This document shows positions 1 through 6,921 of a stretch of DNA of 11,429 bases, one piece after another (the first letter of the stretch is position 1; each line of letters starts with the position of its first letter). The stretch is taken from the NCBI GenBank assembly GCA_003499585.1, contig DNSU01000066.1, positions 7,507 to 18,935 of the forward strand, read 5' to 3'. The position numbers and the translations under genes were made by a program. Source of the stretch: Cyanobacteria bacterium UBA9579. Lineage in GTDB: Bacteria > Cyanobacteriota > Vampirovibrionia > Gastranaerophilales > UBA9579. The notes under the pieces were generated by a model. The model saw only the letters and a program-made list of their open reading frames with translations. It did no database searches and was not told where the DNA came from.

Positions 1-820
1 GCCACAGGTCGTGTTCTTTACAAAAATCAGCAATTTCATCAATAGGATCATAGCTTCCTGTAGCTGTTGAGCATGCACTTGCTACTATTGCAAATGGTTT
101 TCTGCCAGCATTTATTGCTTCTTGATATTTCGACTTAAGCGCATTTGTATCCATAGAGTAGTTTTCATCAACCGGAACAAGAAAAACTCCGTCTTCTCCA
201 AGTCCCATTATTTGTCCTGCGCGCTTTATACTGTAATGTGCCTGATCTGATACAAAAACAGCTAAAGGAGGAACCTCTTTTAACCCTTCTTTCCATACAT
301 CAAAACCTGTCTTAACCTGTCTTGCTGTAAGTAAAGCAGTGATGTTTCCCAGAGTACCGCCTGAAGTTAAAAAGCCTCCTGCATCTGGTCCAAAACCAGC
401 TATTTTTGCCATCCAATTAATTAAACTTTTTTCAATGACTGAACTTACAGGTCCCATTTCAAATACAGCAGTGCTATTATTTAGTAGAGCAGTAGTCATA
501 TCACATAAAGTAGCTGCAGGAAGAGTTGGAGAAATTTGATGTCCCATATAATGAGGATGATGTAAGTGATTAGATTGTAAAAGAGCGTTTTTTATCAGAT
601 TTTCAAGCTTTCCCGTGGGTTCATTAGAAAAATCGCCGGGCCATTTTTGCAGCATTTCATCAGGGGTTGAATATGGCAGTGCTTGTTTAATATCTTTTGA
701 TATAGCTTTATTCAAGTACTCAGCTATTATATCTACAATTTGATAGCCTTGTTTGCGAAATCCTTCAGGATCATAGGCCTTTAATATTTCATTCATTTTT
801 GATGTGGTATCAGATGGCAT
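1..820 (-). CDS. PLP-dependent group II amino-acid decarboxylase, 3' end off the window (partial)
   Basis: The 273 visible residues are the N-terminal part of a group II pyridoxal-phosphate decarboxylase (aromatic amino acid / tyrosine / diaminobutyrate / glutamate type), which removes the alpha-carboxylate of an amino acid to give an amine. The start YDPEGFRKQGYQIVDIIAEYL (residues 16-36) is the usual N-terminal helix. TSGGTLGN (152-159) is the phosphate-binding loop, and SDQAHYSIKRA (191-201) carries the His (195) that stacks on the PLP ring. STATGSYDPIDEIA (251-264) leads to the HVDAA strand, which lies beyond the edge, as does the Schiff-base Lys. Substrate therefore cannot be read here. 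The ATG at 820 is chosen because AAAGGAG lies at 831-837 on the minus strand. It is divergent from the phosphatase gene. Confidence 0.9.
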   Translation of the reverse strand, partial: MPSDTTSKMNEILKAYDPEGFRKQGYQIVDIIAEYLNKAISKDIKQALPYSTPDEMLQKWPGDFSNEPTGKLENLIKNALLQSNHLHHPHYMGHQISPTLPAATLCDMTTALLNNSTAVFEMGPVSSVIEKSLINWMAKIAGFGPDAGGFLTSGGTLGNITALLTARQVKTGFDVWKEGLKEVPPLAVFVSDQAHYSIKRAGQIMGLGEDGVFLVPVDENYSMDTNALKSKYQEAINAGRKPFAIVASACSTATGSYDPIDEIADFCKEHDLW

Positions 821-822
821 TT

Positions 823-1039
823 TAAAAAATCTCCTTTAAGCAGATATTTTCTGTGAAGCAGTCTTGTTAAATTTGGTGCACTATTTTGTTTGATTATTGC
901 CTAAAAAATATTATTTTTAAATTTAATTTTGCTAATAATATACTAAAATTAAAATTGTAGTTACCCTATTTTGGCATTAGCCATTTGATGTTATAAATAG
1001 TTAAAATTTGATGAGTTTTAATATATTGAGGTCAAATAT
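823..1039. other. Divergent intergenic region between decarboxylase and alkaline phosphatase
   Basis: This very AT-rich gap must hold both divergent promoters. On the plus strand TTGGCA (971-976) and TATAAA (992-997) are separated by only 15 bases, so this is a weak candidate for the phosphatase. The octamer ATTTGATG occurs at 983-990 and again at 1006-1013 (period 23). No recognised Pho box is visible. No convincing minus-strand promoter was found. Confidence 0.3.
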
Positions 1040-2572
1040 ATGATAAGAAAATTCCTTATATCTATATTGCTATTCACTATTAGTACGATGGGTTCCCCTG
1101 CATATGGTGAAGCTTTATCTACGGAAGGGAAGATTCAAAATATAATTTTATTTATAGGCGATGGAATGCATAAGCAGCATGAGATTGCTGCCAGTAGGTA
1201 TTTAACAGGCACTGATAATGCATTAATCTGGAATCAGTTTCCCTATAAGACTTTTGTTTCAACCTGGGACATTGATACTTATAATAGATATGCTTATAAT
1301 CTCAATAAACCTGCTTTTTCTTATGAGAAATTTGATCCTTTAATAGGATATAACCCTGAATCTGGTGGAAATAATCCGTATCCTATGGCAACAAATATCA
1401 ATGACAGCTACTTTTTAACTCCTCTTTTACAAAATAAAGGTGAAATAATTCCAAACATACCTGCAACTGACTCAGCTGCTTCTGCTACAGCCATTGCAAC
1501 AGGAAGAAAAACAGAGGCAGGAAATATCTCCTGGCAGCCTGGCGACCCTGAGAATGGAAGCATTAAAACAATTGCTGAAATTATAAAAGAAAAGAGAAAA
1601 GCATCCATTGGTGTTGTAACAACAGTACCTTTTAACCATGCCACGCCTGCTGCTTTTATAAGTCATAATATTCTCAGAGAAAACTACTATACAGGCGGTT
1701 ATAAAGGGCTAGGAATAGCTGATGAAATAATGAAAATTACTAGACCGGATGTGGTTATAGGTGGCGGGCATCCTGATTTTGACAAACAGGGGTATTTAAG
1801 TAAAAAGTTGTATAAAGAGCTTCTTTGGTCTGATGATTATATAGTTGCAGAGAGAAGAAAAGGAGAAGATGGTGGAATAAGCTTACTAAATGCTTCAAAT
1901 ATTGCCTTTGAGCATGATAAAATGCTTTTTGGGATTTTTGGCGGAAGAGATGGTAATTTTGAATCACCAATTCCTATACATTCTCCTGATAATCCAAAGA
2001 TAAAAAGAGCTGTAGAAAATCCTGCTCTTGCTGATGCAACAATTTCTGCATTAAATGTGCTGGGTAAGAATGAAAATGGCTTTTTCCTTATGGTTGAGCA
2101 AGGGGACATAGATTGGGCTAACCATCAAAATAATTATAAGGCAATGATAGGTTGTGTATTGGATTTAAATGAGGCAGTTAAATCTGCTATTGAATTTATA
2201 AACAAGCCCGATGATGACATTGATTGGGATAATACATTACTGATAGTTACAGCAGATCACGCTAATAGCTATATGAGGTTAAATGATGAGAAAAAACTTT
2301 GCAAAGGTTGTCTGCCTGAGCAAAGAAGAATGTTTGGCTTCGTTGGCAAGTGGGTATATCCAGACAGGAAAGTCAAATACAGCCTTGGAGGACATACAAA
2401 TGAACTTGTAAGTCTTTATGCAATGGGCGCTGGAATTGGTTTATTTAAAGAATACGAAGGAAAATGGTATCAGGGAACAAAAATTATAGATAATACGCAT
2501 ATATTTCATGTTATGAATAGCGCTCTAGACTTAAAGAATATAAAATCCGGATTATCTTCCAGAAAAAATTAA
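1040..2572 (+). CDS. Alkaline phosphatase, exported
   Basis: This 510-residue protein is a metal-dependent phosphomonoesterase of the alkaline phosphatase superfamily, releasing inorganic phosphate outside the cytoplasm. Residues 1 to about 25 form a signal peptide (Lys/Arg start, hydrophobic core, small residues near AYGEA). The family sites are all visible: IGDGM with metal ligand D41, TDSAASATAIATG (143-155) with nucleophile S145, NHAT (199-202), EQGDIDWANH (353-362) supplying E353, D358 and H362, TADH (404-407) with D406 and H407, and GGHTNE with H452. Residues 85-135 hold an insertion rich in Asn, Pro and Tyr that I cannot place. The ATG at 1040 has TGAGGT seven bases upstream. The closest family name is PhoA-type, but whether phosphate starvation controls it cannot be seen. 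Confidence 0.93.
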   Translation: MIRKFLISILLFTISTMGSPAYGEALSTEGKIQNIILFIGDGMHKQHEIAASRYLTGTDNALIWNQFPYKTFVSTWDIDTYNRYAYNLNKPAFSYEKFDPLIGYNPESGGNNPYPMATNINDSYFLTPLLQNKGEIIPNIPATDSAASATAIATGRKTEAGNISWQPGDPENGSIKTIAEIIKEKRKASIGVVTTVPFNHATPAAFISHNILRENYYTGGYKGLGIADEIMKITRPDVVIGGGHPDFDKQGYLSKKLYKELLWSDDYIVAERRKGEDGGISLLNASNIAFEHDKMLFGIFGGRDGNFESPIPIHSPDNPKIKRAVENPALADATISALNVLGKNENGFFLMVEQGDIDWANHQNNYKAMIGCVLDLNEAVKSAIEFINKPDDDIDWDNTLLIVTADHANSYMRLNDEKKLCKGCLPEQRRMFGFVGKWVYPDRKVKYSLGGHTNELVSLYAMGAGIGLFKEYEGKWYQGTKIIDNTHIFHVMNSALDLKNIKSGLSSRKN

Positions 2573-2704
2573 GTTTTTAGAGTAATTAAAACTTTGCATT
2601 TGCTACAATTCTTGCTGATTATAAATAATAAGGAAGTTGAATCGGATCTAAAGGATGTTGGAGTAATTGATTAGCTATAATCTAATAATATATTCAGAAA
2701 TGAG

Positions 2705-2833
2705 ATGGACGCCATTGAAAAAGCTAAAAAATTTTACAGAGTAAGACCACCAAGAAACGTTTACTTAACCGGCTTATACTCCTTAATATATGTAAAAAGC
2801 AAAAAAGCCCTAATGAAGACTAAATTGTATTAA
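2705..2833 (+). CDS. Possible 42-residue ORF of unknown function
   Basis: An ATG-to-TAA reading frame of 42 codons starts MDAIEKAKKFYRVRPPRN and ends KSKKALMKTKLY. It is very basic, with a Pro-Pro-Arg centre followed by a short hydrophobic stretch (VYLTGLYSLIYV). No good Shine-Dalgarno precedes it, and the frame has been open only since 2681. It matches nothing I recognise. It could be a small basic protein, a gene remnant or chance; chance is the most likely. Confidence 0.18.
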   Translation: MDAIEKAKKFYRVRPPRNVYLTGLYSLIYVKSKKALMKTKLY

Positions 2834-2892
2834 TGTGAAGCTGTATATTTTAAGCCTGTACTGATATTGCCATTTTTATAGGTTAAGACATC

Positions 2893-2921
2893 TTTACAAG
2901 TTTAAAAATAAAGGTTAATAT
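2893..2921 (+). promoter_or_regulatory. Candidate sigma-70-type promoter for carbonic anhydrase
   Basis: TTTACA (2893-2898) and TAATAT (2916-2921) are separated by exactly 17 bases. They match consensus at 5/6 and 4/6 positions. This would give a 5' leader of about 40 bases before the ATG at 2971. The call rests on pattern and spacing only. Confidence 0.4.
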
Positions 2922-2970
2922 TTTACAAACATAAAAAATACGCTTATTTAAGAGATCGATGAGGTATATT

Positions 2971-3546
2971 ATGAATGCAGATTTAGCTTTGCAGGAATTG
3001 CTGTGTGGTAATAAGAGGTTTGTAGAATTAAAAAGTATTCATCCGCATCAAAATGATGTTCGAAGAAAGAGTACAGTTGATCTGCAGCAACCTATTGCAG
3101 TAGTAGTTACCTGTTCGGACTCCAGAGTCCCTCCTGAAATTATACTTGATCAGGGACTTGGAGATTTATTTGTTGTAAGAATAGCTGGTAACATTTTAAA
3201 TAAACACGTAATAGGTTCTATAGAATATGCTGTAAAATATGTAGATGTTCCGTTAATTATGGTTATAGGGCATGAGAATTGTGCTGCAATTGATGTCACG
3301 TTAAAAAATATCTCAACTCAATGCTGTATGGATAATGTTCTAGAAACTATAAGGCAAAATGTAGGCGATATTGATCCAAATCAACATGATGCACTAAATA
3401 TTGCCATTAAGAAGAATGTTAATGCGGTTATAAATAATTTGAAAGCCTCATCTCCAACTATTTTACAGCTCATTAATGATAATAAAGTAAAACTTGTCGG
3501 GGCATATTATCATTTTACAAGTGGAATTGTTGATATTATCAGTTAA
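2971..3546 (+). CDS. Beta-class carbonic anhydrase
   Basis: This is a zinc enzyme interconverting CO2 and bicarbonate, 191 residues from the chosen start. The zinc site is explicit: CSDSR (C48, D50, R52), then GHENC with H101 and C104. The linking segment VPPEIILDQGLGDLFVVR and the later SIEYAV helix are typical of the family. The residue after the last zinc Cys is Ala, where many beta enzymes have Gly. I start at ATG 2971 (MNADLALQELLCGNKRF) because GAGG at 2961-2964 sits six bases upstream and the family normally begins this way. An ATG at 2959 would add only four residues and overlaps that ribosome binding site. No transporter or carboxylase gene is adjacent. It is convergent with the arginine dihydrolase unit. 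Confidence 0.93.
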   Translation: MNADLALQELLCGNKRFVELKSIHPHQNDVRRKSTVDLQQPIAVVVTCSDSRVPPEIILDQGLGDLFVVRIAGNILNKHVIGSIEYAVKYVDVPLIMVIGHENCAAIDVTLKNISTQCCMDNVLETIRQNVGDIDPNQHDALNIAIKKNVNAVINNLKASSPTILQLINDNKVKLVGAYYHFTSGIVDIIS

Positions 3547-3552
3547 TGATTA

Positions 3553-3705
3553 TTATTTAAAATTTAATTCTTTATAAGCATTGCAACATGGACAGTTTTT
3601 CTCTGCTTTTTTCAAAAGTTGCGAAAATTTATGCATGGGAAATTTCCTTGCATAAATGCAAAATGGACAAATTTTACATAAAAAAGCAAGAAATTGTTTT
3701 ATCAT
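3553..3705 (-). CDS. Small Cys-rich protein, zinc-ribbon-like (50 aa)
   Basis: A 50-codon ORF reads MIKQFLAFLCKICPFC... and ends ...NCPCCNAYKELNFK. Its six cysteines form two clusters, C10-x2-C13-x2-C16 and C38-x-C40-C41, separated by a basic stretch (ARKFPMHKFSQLLKKAEK). Two CxxC-like pairs around a 21-residue linker look like a minimal metal-binding ribbon; metal binding is inference. AAGGAA at 3717-3722 lies 11 bases upstream of the ATG. The ORF begins 29 bases after the arginine-dihydrolase stop on the same strand, so co-transcription is likely. It ends six bases from the convergent carbonic anhydrase stop. I do not recognise a family. The Cys pattern, binding site and position support a real gene, but its short length leaves doubt. 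Confidence 0.5.
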   Translation of the reverse strand: MIKQFLAFLCKICPFCIYARKFPMHKFSQLLKKAEKNCPCCNAYKELNFK

Positions 3706-3734
3706 TTTTGCTGTATTTCCTTATTAGACACCTA

Positions 3735-4580
3735 TTATGATAGCTTTAAAGTCAAACATTTAGCTGATCCGCCAGCTTTTATAAACTCAGAAAAGTCTAT
3801 TTCATGAGTTTCGAAGCCTTTTTCCTTGAGCTTGTTTTTTAATCTTTCAGAAGTGTGATTCATAATTATATCTTTATCTATGTATACAGCATTACAGCTA
3901 AATTTAACAGCTTCTTCGCCTGTTACAGGAATTCTTTTTTCTTCAGGGAACTCCTTTTCTATAATTTTATTATCAAACTCATTAAATGCCCCCGGAAAAT
4001 ACATTAAATACCCATCTGTTAAGGGGCAAAAACAAGTATCAAGATGGTAGAATCTAGGATCTACCAGTTCAAAAGGTATTACTCTAATACCTAGCATTTC
4101 TGCAATTATAGGATAAGCTTCTTTATCACTTCTTGGAACATAGCCTGCATACAATGTTTCTCCAGAGAACAATGCATCTCCTGCTCCTTCAAAGCAAATG
4201 CCTTCAGGTAAGAATTCCACGATAAAACCATTTTTGCTGAACCACTCTGCAAAGAATTTTTCTTCTCCCTGTCTTTCTTTATACCTAAATCGGCTTATTA
4301 TGGCACGATTTTTATAGATAAGAGCAGCATTAGCGGTAAAGGTAATATCAGGAAGGCCTGGCTGTGGTTCCATTGTTAAAATTTCTACACCTAATTTGTG
4401 CGTTAGCAGGTTTGTAAATTCAGTCCATCTTTCAAAAGCATATGTATTGCTACTTTCAGTCCCTAGTTTCATCCATGGATTTATTTCATAATCAATGGAA
4501 TAGTGATAAGGTGCACACATGAATAACTTTTGGGTTATTCTTGTTTCTTTCCCTGATATTAATTGTCTGTCCTCAACCAT
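3735..4580 (-). CDS. Arginine dihydrolase / DDAH-type amidinotransferase-superfamily hydrolase
   Basis: This 281-residue pentein-fold guanidino-modifying enzyme matches my recollection of the N-terminal catalytic domain of cyanobacterial ArgZ/AgrE. That domain hydrolyses arginine to ornithine, ammonia and CO2. Shared signatures are MCAPYHYSIDYEINPWM (21-37), EPQPGLPDITFTANAAL (71-87) with D78 and N84, SRFRYKERQGEE, FEGAGDALF (130-138) with E131 and D135, VDPRFYHLDTCFCPL with H179, and GGSAKCLTL with the nucleophile Cys C275. The protein stops after this domain and lacks the C-terminal half of full-length AgrE. AGGAAA at 4587-4592 precedes the ATG. A dimethylargininase or agmatine-type substrate remains possible, but the INPWM and RFYHLDTCFCPL segments favour the arginine dihydrolase group. 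A small Cys-rich ORF follows. Confidence 0.85.
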   Translation of the reverse strand: MVEDRQLISGKETRITQKLFMCAPYHYSIDYEINPWMKLGTESSNTYAFERWTEFTNLLTHKLGVEILTMEPQPGLPDITFTANAALIYKNRAIISRFRYKERQGEEKFFAEWFSKNGFIVEFLPEGICFEGAGDALFSGETLYAGYVPRSDKEAYPIIAEMLGIRVIPFELVDPRFYHLDTCFCPLTDGYLMYFPGAFNEFDNKIIEKEFPEEKRIPVTGEEAVKFSCNAVYIDKDIIMNHTSERLKNKLKEKGFETHEIDFSEFIKAGGSAKCLTLKLS

Positions 4581-4924
4581 TTTGCTTTTCCTGTTTTTGT
4601 AGCTATTTAATTTAAATAAAAACTAAAAATTAATTATATTAACTGGTAATGCAATTTTTTGTGCAATTATACTGATGATAAAGCTTAGCCATATATTTAT
4701 AATATAACCAAATCCCTTATTTTAATTGTATATTTATCTAGTTAGAATTGCAACAATCTGCAAATACTATAGTTTAACCTAATTATAGAGTAAAGATGTC
4801 TTAAATCAGGATATTTTTGCTCTATTTTGATAAACTAAAGAGATTTTTTAAAGAAAAATTAAATAATTCTCTTTATTTGACACGCATAATATAATTATAG
4901 TGTACAACCGTGGGGAATAAAATA
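4581..4924. other. Divergent intergenic region upstream of arginine dihydrolase and the NlpC/P60-like gene
   Basis: This very AT-rich region has no ORF of note and separates two divergent genes. On the minus strand the heptamer AATTGCA is repeated with only a few bases between copies (within 4651-4672), near a TATAAT that lacks a clear -35. AAAGAGA (4837-4843) and TCTCTTT (4868-4874) form a weak inverted repeat. A plus-strand promoter candidate lies at the right end. Confidence 0.4.
4867..4895 (+). promoter_or_regulatory. Candidate promoter for the NlpC/P60-like gene
   Basis: A perfect TATAAT lies at 4890-4895, about 30 bases before the start codon. The -35 position (4867-4872, TTCTCT) is poor. 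A perfect TTGACA at 4877-4882 lies too close to serve that -10 and has no good -10 of its own at 16-18 bases. The call is weak. Confidence 0.3.
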
Positions 4925-5512
4925 ATGATTGATATTACAAAATTGGATCAAACAAAAACATATGTAGGTTATGAAGTAGGAAGCAACAAGGTTGCAAAAA
5001 AGATTCAGAGTTTTTGCAAAAGAGATATAGAAAAACTTTTTTCTCATGGTAAACCCAAGGAAAACGATATTGCCACACACGTTTTTAGTTTTGCGTGGGA
5101 TAAAGATGAAAATAAATGGATAATTTATGAAAGTCATTTTATAAATGACGGTGTAAGAAAGTCTGATTATGATACCTGGATTCAATTGCAAAAAAGAGAC
5201 TCTGCGAAGCAATATTTTGTATTTCCGTTTGAATTATCTGTAGCTGCACTGGATTTTTACGAAAAATACAACCCTGGCTACGGTTCAGGGCATATTGAAG
5301 ATTTATCCATTGGGGAAATTTATCAAATGGGAGGCTTAAATTGGCCTGAATATCCCGGTGTAACAAGTTCTGAGTATTTAGCATTATGTGATATGGATTA
5401 CAAATTATGTAATAAATTTGGTACTCTTCCTCAGGAAGTTAAACCTGTTCATTTCCAGGCATATGGCTATGAAGTTTTAGGAAAAGCCAATTTAATATAC
5501 GGAAATAATTAG
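4925..5512 (+). CDS. Hypothetical protein resembling permuted NlpC/P60 (YiiX-type) papain-like hydrolases
   Basis: This 195-residue soluble protein has no signal peptide. The layout resembles circularly permuted NlpC/P60 proteins: an N-terminal strand and helix (TYVGYEVGSNKVAKKIQSF, 12-30), then THVFSFAWD (51-59) with a His at the usual catalytic position. A second strand WIIYES follows with E69, and late in the protein is GVTSSEYLAL (145-154), where such families have a Cys-Ser-Glu helix. Here the first position is Ser148, so the nucleophile Cys may be replaced. Such enzymes cleave amide or ester bonds in peptidoglycan or lipids; substrate is unknown here. I choose ATG 4925 because GGGG at 4912-4915 lies nine bases upstream; a GTG at 4910 would overlap that site. 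It stands alone, with a terminator directly downstream. Confidence 0.55.
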   Translation: MIDITKLDQTKTYVGYEVGSNKVAKKIQSFCKRDIEKLFSHGKPKENDIATHVFSFAWDKDENKWIIYESHFINDGVRKSDYDTWIQLQKRDSAKQYFVFPFELSVAALDFYEKYNPGYGSGHIEDLSIGEIYQMGGLNWPEYPGVTSSEYLALCDMDYKLCNKFGTLPQEVKPVHFQAYGYEVLGKANLIYGNN

Positions 5513-5527
5513 AATTCATGTTAATTT

Positions 5528-5562
5528 TAAAAATTCCTCCAAAAAACTTGGAGGAATTTTTA
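5528..5562 (+). terminator. Strong rho-independent terminator
   Basis: A 15-bp perfect stem (5528-5542 paired with 5548-5562) with core TTCCTCC/GGAGGAA encloses a five-base loop. The right arm ends in a run of T. It lies 15 bases after the stop of the NlpC/P60-like gene and isolates it from the gshB-like gene. Its A-rich left flank could also let it act on the other strand, but no minus-strand gene reads into it. Confidence 0.9.
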
Positions 5563-5662
5563 TATGTATGAATAAAAAATGTACATCTTTGCGTTATAAT
5601 ACAATTGAATATTTGGCAAAAGTGTCCGTAAAAAATAGGTATGTTAGCAAAAATAGATTAGT

Positions 5663-6664
5663 ATGAATAATTATAAGATATTATTTATTATAGATAAGGT
5701 TGAGCTTAGATATTTTGAGTTTAATAAACTGGTTACATCGTTTTGGTTAATTAAAGAATGTAACTTAAGAAACTGGGAAGTATTTATTACAACAGCAGAT
5801 AGGCTCTCTTTAAACAATAATATTCCTGAAGCCATTGTGTATAAGACTAAACAAACGGTTTTAGGCAGTAATATTGAACTTACATATGAGAAAAAACAAA
5901 TTCCTGCCAGCCTTAATGACTTTGATATGGTTCTATTCAGGCCTGATCCTCCGGTAGATATGGATTATATTTTCTGTACTTATATTCTGGATTATGTTGA
6001 CTCTGCTAAAACAATAGTAGTCAACAGCCCGAGCGGGATAAGAAAAGCCAATGAAAAATTATATATTAATAATTTCCCTCAGTTAATTCCTGAGAATATA
6101 ACGACTTCAAATGTAAATCTGATTAAAGAATTCCTTGATACATATGGGGAAATCATTGTAAAACCTCTTAACAGGTGCTTTGGCAAAGGAGTTTTTTATA
6201 TCAAAAAAGGAGATAAGAATACTAACTCTATTCTCGATCTTATGACCAATGGCGGAACAACTATTGTAATGGCTCAGAAGTATCTTGCAGGAGCACAAAA
6301 TGGTGATAAGAGAATTATTATAATAGGTGGAGAATTCTTTGAAGAAACTGTTATTAAGGTTTCAGGCAAGGGAGATTTTAAATTCAACACCCACACTGAT
6401 GAATACCTTAAAAAAGGTCATTTAACTAACGAAGAAAGAGAAATGTGCAAAACAATTGCACCGAAGCTGCTTGAAGATGGACTTTTCTTTGTAGGTTTGG
6501 ATGTTATAGATAATAAAATTATAGAAATTAATGTTACCAGCCCTTGCTTCTTTATTAAAGAGATTAATCAAATGTTTAACGTCGATTTAGAAGTAAGAAT
6601 AGTAGACTATTTAGAAAATTTATTGAGTTCTAAAAAGCTGATTCATTGTTATTTATATAAATAG
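5663..6664 (+). CDS. Glutathione-synthetase-like ATP-grasp ligase (GshB family, divergent)
   Basis: This 333-residue ATP-grasp ligase is of the bacterial glutathione synthetase type, which joins glycine to gamma-glutamylcysteine using ATP. Diagnostic segments are FRPDPPVDMDYIF (92-104), VVNSPSGIRKANEKLY (119-134), IIVKPL (164-169), MAQKYLAGAQNGDKRIIII (203-221), FVGLDVI and the C-terminal EINVTSP (288-294). It departs from the family in the glycine-rich loop after KPL (NRCFGKG) and in the flexible loop, where the usual Arg-Gly-Asn-Leu-Ala-Ala-Gly-Gly stretch reads KFNTHTDEY (240-248). The substrate may therefore differ. No gamma-glutamylcysteine ligase gene is in this window. The ATG at 5663 has no clear Shine-Dalgarno; a six-codon mini-ORF (5641-5661) with AGG upstream ends one base before it. 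Confidence 0.8.
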   Translation: MNNYKILFIIDKVELRYFEFNKLVTSFWLIKECNLRNWEVFITTADRLSLNNNIPEAIVYKTKQTVLGSNIELTYEKKQIPASLNDFDMVLFRPDPPVDMDYIFCTYILDYVDSAKTIVVNSPSGIRKANEKLYINNFPQLIPENITTSNVNLIKEFLDTYGEIIVKPLNRCFGKGVFYIKKGDKNTNSILDLMTNGGTTIVMAQKYLAGAQNGDKRIIIIGGEFFEETVIKVSGKGDFKFNTHTDEYLKKGHLTNEEREMCKTIAPKLLEDGLFFVGLDVIDNKIIEINVTSPCFFIKEINQMFNVDLEVRIVDYLENLLSSKKLIHCYLYK

Positions 6665-6687
6665 TGCTTTATAAATAAATAATAAAA

Positions 6688-6709
6688 GCGCCAAACCTTA
6701 GTCTGGCGC
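6688..6709 (-). terminator. Terminator of the small Cys-rich gene (minus strand)
   Basis: GCGCCA (6688-6693) pairs with TGGCGC (6704-6709). In the minus-strand RNA the stem extends by a G-U, an A-U and a C-G pair around a UAAG tetraloop. On the plus strand the corresponding first pair would be an A-C mismatch. The minus strand then reads TTTTATTATTTATTTA. Both facts assign it to the minus-strand gene ending at 6758, about 48 bases upstream. The plus-strand side has no T-run, so it is a poor terminator for the gshB-like gene. Confidence 0.75.
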
Positions 6710-6757
6710 CAGTGTCGTGTTGGGAATCATTAAAAATCCAAAGATTGGGGAGTTGAG

Positions 6758-6913
6758 TTATTTAGCTGGAGTTTTGCATTTTGAAAGAACTTCTAATCCA
6801 AATAAAGTTACTTCTCTAAGTGAAAGAATTGGACAGCTTCTGTTGCAAACAGCGTTTACATGGCATTCTCTTTCTTTAACAGATTCAGTACAATTATATT
6901 TTGACTTTTTCAT
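6758..6913 (-). CDS. Small Cys-rich protein of unknown function (51 aa)
   Basis: A 51-codon ORF reads MKKSKYNCTESVKERECHV..., then NAVCNRSCPILSLREV, and ends SKCKTPAK. Its cysteines are at 8, 17, 23, 27 and 46, with a basic start, a polar Cys-rich first half and a short hydrophobic segment (32-43). There is no signal peptide or membrane span. Support for a real gene is strong: AAGGAG at 6922-6927 sits eight bases before the ATG, a consensus promoter lies about 90 bases upstream, and a GC-rich hairpin plus T-run follows the stop. It is monocistronic and convergent with the gshB-like gene. I recognise no family. Metal binding, redox sensing or a modified-peptide precursor are possible guesses, but no maturation enzyme gene is next to it. 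Confidence 0.75.
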   Translation of the reverse strand: MKKSKYNCTESVKERECHVNAVCNRSCPILSLREVTLFGLEVLSKCKTPAK

Positions 6914-6921
6914 CTTCAATT

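Larger units (their letters stand above)
2573..2970. other. Long gap between phosphatase and carbonic anhydrase
   Basis: This gap of about 400 bases holds no recognisable gene. Frames are open for 33 codons past the phosphatase stop (to TAG at 2672-2674) and for 42 codons from ATG 2705, neither with a good ribosome binding site. A weak AAGTTTT/AAAACTT inverted repeat follows the phosphatase stop, but it has no T-run and is not a convincing terminator. The carbonic anhydrase promoter candidate is near the right end. Confidence 0.5.

Noticed and set aside
339..539. 66-codon plus-strand ORF at the left end
   Set aside because: It is antisense to the clearly coding PLP decarboxylase; same reasoning for the antisense ORFs inside the phosphatase, NlpC/P60-like, gshB-like, decarboxylase and kinase genes.
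983..1013. Two ATTTGATG copies upstream of alkaline phosphatase as a Pho box
   Set aside because: The spacing of 23 and the sequence do not match the Pho boxes I know, and AT-rich DNA gives such octamers easily.
2573..2674. Possible stop-codon readthrough extending alkaline phosphatase by 33 codons
   Set aside because: The frame is open, but a run of this length is not rare by chance, and the protein already ends normally after the last metal-binding motif.
4877..4895. TTGACA at 4877 with TATAAT at 4890 as one promoter
   Set aside because: Only seven bases separate the two boxes, far below the 16-18 needed.
4910..4924. GTG start five codons upstream for the NlpC/P60-like gene
   Set aside because: The GTG overlaps the GGGG ribosome binding site that serves the ATG at 4925.
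6688..6709. Terminator of the gshB-like gene on the plus strand
   Set aside because: The plus strand has no T-run after the stem, and the inner pairing works only in the minus-strand RNA (G-U against A-C).
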